From JACVRW01 sp052038485 (GTDB lineage: Bacteria; Actinomycetota; Thermoleophilia; Solirubrobacterales; Thermoleophilaceae): DNA of 9,317 bases. Shown piece by piece: positions 1 to 5,811 of the stretch. The stretch spans positions 1-9,317 of the forward strand of contig JBQGCL010000207.1 of assembly GCA_052038485.1 (NCBI GenBank), given 5' to 3'. Every line of letters begins with the position of its first letter. The stretch's first letter is position 1. The position numbers and the translations under genes were made by a program. The notes under the pieces are model-generated. The model was not told the DNA's origin. It searched no databases and saw only the letters and a program-made list of their open reading frames with translations.

Positions 1-2
1 TC

Positions 3-1085
3 ACGTCCAGCGGCATCTGCGGCTCGGACCTGCACCTCTACGAGGTGCTGGCGCCGTTCATGAACGAGGGAGACGTGCTCGGGCACGAGCCGATGGGGGT
101 CGTCGAGGAGGTCGGCGCGGAGGTGTCCGAGGTGAAGGCGGGCGACCGTGTCGTGATCCCCTTTCAGATCTCGTGCGGGCACTGCTACATGTGCGACCAG
201 CAGCTCTACACGCAATGCGAGACGACCCAGGTGCGCGAGCACGGCATGGGCGCGGCGCTGTTCGGCTACACGAAGCTGTACGGGGAGGTGCCCGGCGGTC
301 AGGCCGAGCTGCTGCGCGTGCCGCTGGCCCACAACACCACGATCAAGGTTCCCGAGGGTCCGCCCGACGAGCGCTTCCTGTTCCTCTCCGACGTGCTCCC
401 CACTGCCTGGCAGGCGGTCGAGTACGCGGACATCCCCGAGGGCGGCAGCGTGACCGTGCTGGGACTCGGGCCGATCGGCGACATGGCCGCCCGCATCGCG
501 CGCGAGCGCGGGTACCGCGTGATCGGCGTCGACCTGGTTCCGGAGCGGCTGGCGCGCGTGCGCGCCCGGGGCGTGGAGGTGCTCGACCTGAGCGAGCAGG
601 ACGACCTGCCCGAGGTGATCCGGTCCGTGACCGATGGGCGCGGCACCGACTCGGTGATCGACGCGGTCGGGATGGAGGCGCACGGCTCGCCGGGGGCCAA
701 GCTCGCCCAGCAGGTGACCGGCCTGCTGCCCGACGCGATCGCCGAGACGCTGATGCAGAAGGCCGGCATCGACCGCCTGCACGCGTTCTACCTCGCGATC
801 GACATCGTCCGGCGGGGCGGCACGATCTCGCTGATCGGCGTCTACGGCGGCATGGCGGACCCCCTGCCGATGCTGACGATCTTCGACAAGCAGATCCAGC
901 TGCGCATGGGCCAGGCGAACGTGAAGCGCTGGGTCGACGAGATCATGCCCCTGCTGACCGACGGCGACCCACTCGGGGCGGAGGACTTCGCGTCGCACCG
1001 AGTGCCGCTCGAGCAGGCGCCCGAGGCCTACGAGAAGTTCCAGAAGAAGGAGGACGGCTACTTCAAGGTCGTGCTGGCGCCCTAG
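3..1085 (+). CDS. Zinc-dependent medium-chain dehydrogenase, formaldehyde dehydrogenase-like (5' end missing)
   Basis: NAD(P)-dependent oxidation of an alcohol or hydroxymethyl/aldehyde substrate by a cytosolic zinc enzyme. The open frame runs in from the left edge, so roughly 30-35 N-terminal residues are absent. Numbering from the first complete codon (nt 3), the catalytic-zinc region is ICGSD (Cys6) and GHE (His28-Glu29). The structural-zinc lobe is Cys58, Cys61, Cys64 and Cys72 in C-x2-C-x2-C-x7-C spacing. A Rossmann GLGPIG follows at 154-159, with an acidic Asp177 at the end of the next strand, which favours NAD over NADP. The segments AVGMEAHGSP, SLIGVYGG and LRMGQANV are typical of the glutathione-independent formaldehyde dehydrogenase-like branch of MDR enzymes. 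The GTG at 45 is internal and not the start, because conserved coding sequence precedes it. Its TAG stop overlaps the convergent marR stop. The true substrate could be another alcohol. Confidence 0.9.
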   Translation, partial: TSSGICGSDLHLYEVLAPFMNEGDVLGHEPMGVVEEVGAEVSEVKAGDRVVIPFQISCGHCYMCDQQLYTQCETTQVREHGMGAALFGYTKLYGEVPGGQAELLRVPLAHNTTIKVPEGPPDERFLFLSDVLPTAWQAVEYADIPEGGSVTVLGLGPIGDMAARIARERGYRVIGVDLVPERLARVRARGVEVLDLSEQDDLPEVIRSVTDGRGTDSVIDAVGMEAHGSPGAKLAQQVTGLLPDAIAETLMQKAGIDRLHAFYLAIDIVRRGGTISLIGVYGGMADPLPMLTIFDKQIQLRMGQANVKRWVDEIMPLLTDGDPLGAEDFASHRVPLEQAPEAYEKFQKKEDGYFKVVLAP

Positions 1086-1597
1086 GCGACCGGCTCTTCG
1101 TCCGTGGCGGCCTCGGCGCACGCCTCCACGGCCTCGACCTCGTTGCCGGGGCACAGCTCGAGCGCGTCGGCCATCCGGCGCAGCAGCTCCCAGAGCTGGT
1201 CTCGCTCACCCCCTTCGAGTGAGCTCAGCATGTCCTCCTCGCCCGCCAGGATGGCGTTGTCGGCGTCGGCCAGCAGCCGCCCGCCGGCGGTGGTCAGCTG
1301 AACGACGTAGCGCCGGCGGTCGGCCGGGTCGCGGTGGCGTTCGATCAGGCCGCGCTCGTAGAGCTGCTGCGTGACCCCCGCGAGGTTGGAGTAGTCGATT
1401 CCGAGCGCGTCGGCGAGCTCGCCCTGCGAGCACGAGCCGAACACCTGGAGCTGCTTGAGCACGATGAACTGCTGCGCTCCGAGGTTCAGCGGGCGCAGGG
1501 CACGGCGAAAGCGGGCGGTCGACTCCTGCCCCAGTCGGGCGAGCAGCAACCCGTACGGGATGCGATCGACGCCGACTGCCTGCTGCGCTTGGGCCAT
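1082..1597 (-). CDS. MarR-family winged-helix transcriptional regulator
   Basis: A 171-aa dimeric DNA-binding regulator, most likely a repressor of itself and of the divergent yceI-like operon. The N-terminal helix (about 12-35) belongs to the dimer interface. The winged helix spans about 45-102: QGELADALGID is helix 2/turn, YSNLAGVTQQLYERGLIER holds the recognition helix, and the wing carries RDPADRRRYVVQLT (89-102), matching the family D-x-R-x-x-x-V-x-L-T pattern. The C-terminal helices complete the dimer and are followed by an acidic tail. The ATG at 1597 is chosen because GGGG lies 5-9 bases upstream; the frame is open to 1639, but that extension would run through the promoter palindrome. 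Cys56, Cys149 and Cys160 are the only cysteines and could be redox sensors, but nothing here proves it. It is convergent with the dehydrogenase, sharing CTAG, and its effector is unknown. Confidence 0.92.
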   Translation of the reverse strand: MAQAQQAVGVDRIPYGLLLARLGQESTARFRRALRPLNLGAQQFIVLKQLQVFGSCSQGELADALGIDYSNLAGVTQQLYERGLIERHRDPADRRRYVVQLTTAGGRLLADADNAILAGEEDMLSSLEGGERDQLWELLRRMADALELCPGNEVEAVEACAEAATDEEPVA

Positions 1598-1625
1598 CAC
1601 CCCGAGATTACCTTCGAACATATAG

Positions 1626-1634
1626 TGGTATAAT
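1626..1634 (+). promoter_or_regulatory. Extended -10 promoter for the yceI-like operon
   Basis: TGGTATAAT is a perfect TATAAT hexamer preceded by TGn, the extended -10 motif, which can work with a poor -35 element. No good TTGACA-like hexamer is visible 16-18 bp upstream (nearest is TTACCT at 1608-1613). Transcription would start near 1641, giving a leader of about 32 bases with GGGGG at 1661-1665 ahead of the ATG. It lies entirely inside the palindrome, so operator binding should block it. Confidence 0.65.
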
Positions 1635-1638
1635 ACCA
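1630..1638 (-). promoter_or_regulatory. Extended -10 promoter for marR
   Basis: On the minus strand the same palindrome reads TGGTATTAT, a TGn-extended hexamer with five of six matches to TATAAT. Transcription would begin near 1623, about 26 bases before the marR ATG. Because both hexamers share the palindrome, polymerase can probably occupy only one direction at a time, and MarR binding would shut both, giving autoregulation. Confidence 0.5.
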
Positions 1639-1660
1639 CGATAGTAGTTCACCACGAACT
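1635..1660. repeat. Secondary repeats beside the operator
   Basis: ACCACGA occurs at 1635-1641 and again at 1651-1657, a direct repeat with 16-bp periodicity. The second copy is embedded in an inverted repeat AGTTC-ACCAC-GAACT (1646-1660). The latter could be a second regulator half-site pair or a small leader hairpin just before the ribosome-binding site. No function is demonstrated. Confidence 0.4.
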
Positions 1661-1672
1661 GGGGGAATCCAG

Positions 1673-2221
1673 ATGAGCACAGCAGTCCAGCCCTTTGCGG
1701 GCACGTTTGTTGCCGATCCGGTCCACTCGTCGTTCGGCTTCGCGATCGAGTATTCGGGCCGGGGCAAGTTCCGCGGCACGCTCGACGACGTGAGCGCGAC
1801 GCTCACGGCCGGCGACGACGGCCTCGCGCTCGAGGGCGCGGCGCGCGTCGAGTCGATCTCGATCCGACAGCCGGAGATGTTCCGGGCGCACGTGCTCGGC
1901 CCGGAGTTCTTCGACGCCGGCAACCACCCCGAGGTCACGTTTCGCTCGACGAGCGTCGAGCTCGCCGACGACGGCAGCGCCCGCCTCGAGGGCGACCTCA
2001 CGATCGCCGGTACCACGCGTCCGGTGACGGTCGAGGGCACGTGGGGGGAGCCGATCCCGGCTGCCGGCGGCGGCCTGCGCGCCGGCCTCGAGCTGTCGCT
2101 CACGCTCGACCGCCGCGACTTCGGCTTCGACTGGCAGATGGCGCTGCCCAACGGCGCCGACGCGCTGGCGTACGAGGTGACCCTCGAGGTCGGCCTTCAG
2201 CTGGTCCAGCCCGAGGCGTAG
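1673..2221 (+). CDS. YceI-family lipocalin-like protein
   Basis: A 182-aa protein of the YceI family, a beta-barrel fold that binds polyisoprenoid or other long amphipathic molecules. The family is often found with redox and stress genes. The hallmark run is present: an N-terminal ADPVHSSFGFAIEY strand, then RVESISIRQPEMFRAHVLGPEFFDAGNHPEVTFRS in short pieces around residues 60-95, then the turn LTIAGTTRPVTVEG at about 110-123, and a C-terminal strand with DRRDFGFDW. No signal peptide or lipobox is seen, so it is probably cytoplasmic, unlike secreted E. coli YceI. The ATG has GGGGG seven bases upstream. Its TAG abuts the ATG of the next gene with no gap, so it is the first gene of the operon driven from the MarR-type promoter. 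The ligand is unknown. Confidence 0.92.
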   Translation: MSTAVQPFAGTFVADPVHSSFGFAIEYSGRGKFRGTLDDVSATLTAGDDGLALEGAARVESISIRQPEMFRAHVLGPEFFDAGNHPEVTFRSTSVELADDGSARLEGDLTIAGTTRPVTVEGTWGEPIPAAGGGLRAGLELSLTLDRRDFGFDWQMALPNGADALAYEVTLEVGLQLVQPEA

Positions 2222-2809
2222 ATGAACGTCCTCGGGATCTCGGGGTCGCTGAGGCGCGACTCCCACAACACCCGGCTGCTCCGGGCGGCGGCGATGGAGC
2301 TGCCGCCCGGAGCGAGCCTCGAGCTGTTCGAGGGGCTCGCCGAGCTGCCTGCCTACTGCGAGGACATCGACGTGGAGCCGGTGCCGGAGCCGGTCGCGCG
2401 CCTGCGCGACGCGATCGCCGCGGCCGACGCTCTGCTGATCGCCACGCCCGAGTACAACGCCTCGATCCCGGGTGTGCTCAAGAACGCGATCGACTGGGCG
2501 TCGCGGCCGTTCCCCGACAACGTCCTGCGCGGCAGGCCGGTCGTCGTGGTCGGCGCCAGCACAGGCCTGTTCGGTGCGGTCTGGGCCCAGGCCGAGCTGC
2601 GCAAGGTGCTCAACCACACCGGCGCGGAGGTGTTCGACGACGAGCTGCCGGTCGGGCTCGCCGACGGCGCGTTCACGGACGCCGGCGAGCTGGCCGATCC
2701 CGAGCTGCGAGAGAGGCTCGCCGACCTGGTCGAGGCGCTCTGTAACGTGAGCCTCGCCGATGAGCGAGTCGAACGTGGAGACCGTGCGCCTGCTCTTCGA
2801 GCGGGTTAA
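2222..2809 (+). CDS. NADPH-dependent FMN reductase / NAD(P)H quinone reductase-like flavoprotein
   Basis: A flavodoxin-fold oxidoreductase that uses NAD(P)H to reduce FMN, quinones or related electron acceptors in the cytosol. The FMN phosphate loop is GSLRRDSHN (residues 8-16). The second flavin-contacting signature, TPEYNASIPG, lies at about 75-84 and is followed by LKNAIDWASRP; the VVVVGASTG strand and loop are at 107-115. These are the core motifs of this family. The ATG directly follows the yceI-like stop, with GAGG at 2213-2216 as ribosome-binding site, so translation is probably coupled. The reading frame continues 50 bases into the next gene. The last 16 or so residues (from Asp180) are basic/acidic, lack family character and may be a lost-stop extension. 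With YceI and MarR this suggests a quinone or oxidant response. Confidence 0.9.
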   Translation: MNVLGISGSLRRDSHNTRLLRAAAMELPPGASLELFEGLAELPAYCEDIDVEPVPEPVARLRDAIAAADALLIATPEYNASIPGVLKNAIDWASRPFPDNVLRGRPVVVVGASTGLFGAVWAQAELRKVLNHTGAEVFDDELPVGLADGAFTDAGELADPELRERLADLVEALCNVSLADERVERGDRAPALRAG

Positions 2810-3155
2810 CGACGGGGGAATCGAAGCCGCAATCGGGCTGATCTCGGAGGACTTCGTGGCCGAGGTGCCACCGTCGATGTCGGCCGAGCCCGACGTCTAC
2901 CGCGGTCACGAGGGGGTGCGCCGCTACTTCGCCGGCTTCGAGGGGCTGATGGACGACGTGCGCTTCGACCCGATCGAGATCGTCGAGGAGGGCGACGCGG
3001 TGATCGTCTGGATGCGCTTCAGCGGCCGCGGCGTGACGAGCGGCATCGACGTGGGGCAGTTTGCCGCCGTCGTGCACCGCGTTCGCGACGGCAAGGTCGA
3101 GTGGATGGAGGCGCACCCGGACATGCATGCCGCCCGCGCAGCGCTTGCGGGATAG
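2760..3155 (+). CDS. SnoaL/NTF2-like domain protein
   Basis: A 131-aa single-domain protein of the SnoaL-like branch of the NTF2 fold, a cone-shaped alpha+beta barrel with a small-molecule pocket. Members include isomerases, cyclases, hydrolases and many of unknown role. Seen here are the N-terminal helix SNVETVRLLFERVNDGG, then the YRGHEGVRRYFAGF helix (about 47-60), and the strands IEIVEEGDAVIVWMRFSG and QFAAVVHRVRDGKV that line the barrel. The start is set by the characteristic MSESNVETVR opening, although it places 50 bases inside the end of the FMN reductase gene and only a weak GTGAG precedes it. It is third in the operon, with 10 bases to the next ATG. No catalytic residue can be assigned, so the reaction is unknown. 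Confidence 0.85.
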   Translation: MSESNVETVRLLFERVNDGGIEAAIGLISEDFVAEVPPSMSAEPDVYRGHEGVRRYFAGFEGLMDDVRFDPIEIVEEGDAVIVWMRFSGRGVTSGIDVGQFAAVVHRVRDGKVEWMEAHPDMHAARAALAG

Positions 3156-3165
3156 GGTGAGGGCA

Positions 3166-4134
3166 ATGCGCCGACTCGCACTGGCCCTGGCCCTGCTGCT
3201 GCTCGCCGCCGCACCGGCGGGGGCGGCCAACCGCTGGATCCAGAAACGCGCTCCGCTCAACATCGCCCACCAGGGCGGCGAGGACGAGTTCCCCTCGAAC
3301 ACGCTGTACGCGTTCCGCAAGGCCGTGCGCGCCGGCGCCGACATGCTGGAGCTGGACATCGGGGTGACGAAGGACGGCAAGGTGATCGTGATGCACGACA
3401 CCACGGTCGACGGCAAGACCAACGGACACGGGACGGTCGCCTCGAAGACGCTGAAGCAGATGAAGCGCCTCGACGCCGCATATTGGTTCGCGCCCCGCGA
3501 GGAGGACCACTACAGCCACGACCACCCCGCCTCGGCATACAAGTTCCGCGGCGTCGCGACCGGCAAGCGCAAGCCGCCCAGGGGCTACCGCCCCGCCGAC
3601 TTCCGCGTGCCGACCCTGACCGAGGTCATGCGCGCGTTCCCGCACACGCCGATCAACATCGAGATCAAGGGCCGCACGCCCGACGAGGCGACCTCCGAGT
3701 ACATCAAGAACGCGAACGTGCTCGCGCGGCTCCTCAAGGACACGCGCCGGCGCGACCTGATCGTGGTCTCGTTCAAGCAGGAGGCGGTCGACCGCTTCCA
3801 CAAGCTGGTGCCGCGCATCGGCGTGGCGCCCGGCATCGCCGGCATCGGCGCGTGGCTCGGAATGAACTCGCCCGGCCCCGGCGTCGTGGCGTTCCAGGTG
3901 CCGATCACGTTCACCTTCGGCGGGACGGCGCTCGAGATCACGACCGCGGTGGCCGTGGCGCGGGCCCACAGCGAGGGCTACGCCTGGCAGAACTGGTTCG
4001 GCAACGACGACCGGGACGAGCCCGCCACGTGGCGCAGGCTGATCGACATGTGCGTGGACGGGACGATGACCTCGCACCCGCGCGCGTACGAGAAGACGCT
4101 GCGGGCGCACAAGCGCCCCGCGAGCTGCAACTAG
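3166..4134 (+). CDS. Secreted glycerophosphodiester phosphodiesterase (GDPD)
   Basis: Hydrolyses glycerophosphodiesters, such as deacylated phospholipids, to an alcohol and glycerol 3-phosphate; a metal-dependent TIM barrel of 322 aa. The signal peptide is MRRLALALALLLLAAAPAGA, with cleavage expected near residue 20 and no lipobox, so it is exported rather than lipid-anchored. Core motifs are AHQGGEDE (His35), ELD (Glu62, Asp64), MHD (His77), INIEIKG (Glu166, Lys168) and a C-terminal NWF/DGTMTSHP. The usual HRG and ENT are HQG and SNT here. A polar insertion lies at about 108-145, before FRVPTLTEV. The ATG at 3166 is chosen over the open frame upstream because it begins the signal peptide and is preceded by AGGGTGAGGG; it lies 10 bases after the SnoaL-like stop. 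It ends the operon and overlaps the convergent SRPBCC stop in CTAG. Confidence 0.92.
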   Translation: MRRLALALALLLLAAAPAGAANRWIQKRAPLNIAHQGGEDEFPSNTLYAFRKAVRAGADMLELDIGVTKDGKVIVMHDTTVDGKTNGHGTVASKTLKQMKRLDAAYWFAPREEDHYSHDHPASAYKFRGVATGKRKPPRGYRPADFRVPTLTEVMRAFPHTPINIEIKGRTPDEATSEYIKNANVLARLLKDTRRRDLIVVSFKQEAVDRFHKLVPRIGVAPGIAGIGAWLGMNSPGPGVVAFQVPITFTFGGTALEITTAVAVARAHSEGYAWQNWFGNDDRDEPATWRRLIDMCVDGTMTSHPRAYEKTLRAHKRPASCN

Positions 4135-4577
4135 CTCTCCGCCTTCTCCTTCAGACCCTCGGCGGCGCCGCCGACCAGGAAGTCGCGTACCTTCGCCTCG
4201 ACCGGTCCGCGCAGCAGCAAGCCGAGCACGCGGCCGGGGTCCGTCTCGAGCCCGTAGGTGGCGCGCGTGCGCCCGTCGCCGAGATCCTCGAAGGTCCACC
4301 AGCCGGTCAACGACTTCGTCTCGCCCTTCTCCTGGATCCAGCGGATGCCGGTCGGCGGATCGTACGAGAAGCGCAGCACGGACTTCACGCTCTTGACCTT
4401 GGCGTCGGACTCGGTCTCGACGAGCAGCGGCCGCCGCTCGCCGTCGCGCTCGAGCACCTCGACGTCCTTGAGCGAGCCCTGCCACTCGATCGCGTTCTCC
4501 ACGTCGGCCGCGATCTCGTAGCAGCGCTCGATCGGCGCAGCGATCTCGACGCTGCGGTCCCCCTTGATGACTCCCAT
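4131..4577 (-). CDS. SRPBCC-family (START/polyketide-cyclase-like) protein
   Basis: A 148-aa single-domain protein of the SRPBCC helix-grip fold, which forms a deep hydrophobic cavity for lipids, polyketides or quinone-like ligands. The typical opening is GDRSVEIAAPIERCYEIAADVENAIEWQGSL in short pieces (residues 6-36): strand, proline turn, helix and the conserved tryptophan. Next comes a run of antiparallel strands with SYDPPTGIRWIQEKG, GWWTFEDLGDGRTRATYGLE, and the long C-terminal helix at about 125-148. The ATG at 4577 fits the family start; the same frame stays open far upstream but only as a shadow of the exporter gene. It lies 17 bp downstream of the MFS gene on the same strand, so the two are probably co-transcribed, with a weak ribosome-binding site. 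No enzymatic residue is evident; ligand binding or lipid trafficking is likelier. Confidence 0.88.
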   Translation of the reverse strand: MGVIKGDRSVEIAAPIERCYEIAADVENAIEWQGSLKDVEVLERDGERRPLLVETESDAKVKSVKSVLRFSYDPPTGIRWIQEKGETKSLTGWWTFEDLGDGRTRATYGLETDPGRVLGLLLRGPVEAKVRDFLVGGAAEGLKEKAES

Positions 4578-4594
4578 GAGGCGCGACTCTACCG

Positions 4595-5791
4595 TCAGGC
4601 GGGCTGGACCTGCGCGAGCGTCTCGCGGCGGCTGACGACCACCGCGGCGCCGAGGCAGGCGACTCCCGTTGCGACGATGACCGCGGTGGTCCAGGAGCTC
4701 GCCTCGACCAGCGAGCCCGCGGCGGCAGCGCCGAGCGAGACGCCCGTGACGAGCGCGGTGAGCGGCCAGGTGTAGGCCTCCGTGGCGGTGCCCGGTGGCG
4801 TGACGCGCTCGACGAGCTGGTTGCGCGAAGCGATCAGCGGCGCGATCGGCAGTCCCGCCACGACCACGAGCACGCCCATCGCCAGTGGCGAGGTGGCGAG
4901 CGCGAGCGGCGCCAGCGCGAGCGGCAGCACCAGCGCGAAGCGCAGGTGCGCCTGGAGCAGCGGGAAGCGCTCTGCCCGCGCGCCCCAGGCGAGGCCCGCC
5001 AACGCGCTGCCGCACGACCAGACCGCCAGCAGCACGCCGGCCAGCGCCTTGGAGCCCTCGGCCTCGCTGAACGCCGGCACGACGACCTCGATCGCGCCGA
5101 AGGAGAAGCCGACCGGCAGGCTGGCGAGCACGAGCGTCCGCAGCCCGGGATGGGCGAGCGCGCCCAGCCCGAAGGCGTGCCGGCCGTGCGGGGTGAGCTC
5201 CGGGCCGGGGTGACGGGCGAGGCGGGCGAGCATCGTGAGCGTCCCGCTCAGGACGCAGACGGCCGCCACGACGAGCGCGTACTGCGGGCCGAGGGTGGCC
5301 ACGACGACGGTGGTGACGAGCGGGCCGACGACGAAGATGACCTCGATCATCACCGAGTCGAGCGCGAAGGCGCCGCCGAGCAACTCGGGGCGGTCGCCGA
5401 GCAGGTAGGGCCAGCGCGAGCGCAGGACGGAGCTGACCGGCGGCATCATCACGCCCGTCAGCGCGGCGATCCCCGCAAGCGCGGCTGCCGGGACGCCGGC
5501 CGCGCCGGCGCCCCAGATGCCGACCAGCCCGGCCGAGTGGCCGATCGCCAGCGGGGCGAGCATCGCGGCTCCGCGGCGGTCCACCAGGCGGCCCTGGAAG
5601 GGCGCGCCCAGGGCACTGCCGAGCGCGAGCGCACCGGTGCAGACGCCCGCGACCGCGTAAGAGCCGGTGATCTCGCGGACGTAGAGAACCGTCGCCAGCC
5701 CGGCGATGCCGAGCGACATGCGGCCGACCAGCGTGGCCAGGACGATCACGGCCACGCCGGGCGTGCGCAGGATGAGCGAGTAGACGCTCAC
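4595..5791 (-). CDS. Major facilitator superfamily transporter, probable exporter
   Basis: A 398-aa integral membrane protein with about twelve hydrophobic segments and short loops, the usual MFS size. The first transmembrane helix begins around residue 11, and the loop after helix 2 has a motif-A-like GAPFQGRLVDRRGAA (about 62-76). A central cytoplasmic stretch near 195-210 separates the two halves, and a second weaker motif-A region (WGARAERFPLLQA) sits in the second half. The lack of sugar-transport signatures and the general look suggest a drug or metabolite efflux protein, but the substrate cannot be read from sequence. The GTG at 5791 is preceded immediately by AGAAAGG, too close for normal ribosome binding, so this mRNA may start at the GTG itself. 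It is divergent from the YceH-like gene across 20 bp and first of a two-gene unit with the SRPBCC protein. Confidence 0.9.
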   Translation of the reverse strand: MSVYSLILRTPGVAVIVLATLVGRMSLGIAGLATVLYVREITGSYAVAGVCTGALALGSALGAPFQGRLVDRRGAAMLAPLAIGHSAGLVGIWGAGAAGVPAAALAGIAALTGVMMPPVSSVLRSRWPYLLGDRPELLGGAFALDSVMIEVIFVVGPLVTTVVVATLGPQYALVVAAVCVLSGTLTMLARLARHPGPELTPHGRHAFGLGALAHPGLRTLVLASLPVGFSFGAIEVVVPAFSEAEGSKALAGVLLAVWSCGSALAGLAWGARAERFPLLQAHLRFALVLPLALAPLALATSPLAMGVLVVVAGLPIAPLIASRNQLVERVTPPGTATEAYTWPLTALVTGVSLGAAAAGSLVEASSWTTAVIVATGVACLGAAVVVSRRETLAQVQPA

Positions 5792-5797
5792 CCTTTC

Positions 5798-5804
5798 TAA
5801 GCTA
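5798..5804. promoter_or_regulatory. Overlapping divergent -10-like hexamers, possible leaderless promoters
   Basis: The 20-bp gap between two divergent GTG starts contains TAAGCTA around an AGCT palindrome. On the plus strand TAAGCT (5798-5803) ends 8 bases before the GTG at 5812. On the minus strand TAGCTT (5804-5799) ends 7 bases before the GTG at 5791. Both fit the TANNNT -10 pattern of high-GC actinobacteria at the spacing of leaderless transcripts. No -35 element is convincing. Confidence 0.35.
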
Positions 5805-5811
5805 CGCGGCC

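Larger units (their letters stand above)
1625..1639. promoter_or_regulatory. Palindromic operator between marR and the yceI-like operon
   Basis: A perfect inverted repeat, GTGGTAT-A-ATACCAC, lies in the 75-bp divergent gap, 27 bp from the marR start and 33 bp from the yceI-like start. MarR proteins bind palindromes of about 15-20 bp between divergent genes, often covering the -10 box. Size, symmetry and position all fit, so the adjacent MarR protein is the obvious ligand. The assignment to MarR is inference; the palindrome itself is seen directly. Confidence 0.75.

Noticed and set aside
173..1222. 349-codon plus-strand frame within the dehydrogenase
   Set aside because: Arg-rich shadow frame; the zinc and Rossmann motifs are in the other plus-strand frame.
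1598..1639. Longer MarR start at 1639 (14 extra residues)
   Set aside because: It would place the coding start inside the palindromic operator and promoter, while the ATG at 1597 has a proper ribosome-binding site and fits family length.
1649..2617. 322-codon minus-strand frame opposite the YceI-like and FMN reductase genes
   Set aside because: Composition typical of an antisense shadow, and it crosses two coding genes and part of the promoter region.
3019..4485. 488-codon open frame on the minus strand over the GDPD and SRPBCC genes
   Set aside because: Arg/Ala/Gly-rich translation without fold motifs; a shadow of GC-rich coding DNA. The opposite-strand GDPD has clear catalytic motifs and a signal peptide.
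4578..5015. N-terminal extension of the SRPBCC gene into the MFS gene
   Set aside because: The added sequence is Arg/Ala-rich shadow; the SRPBCC fold begins right after the ATG at 4577.
4946..5800. 284-codon plus-strand frame across the MFS gene
   Set aside because: Low-complexity Arg/Glu/Asp/Gly composition with no domain; mirror of a well-supported membrane protein.
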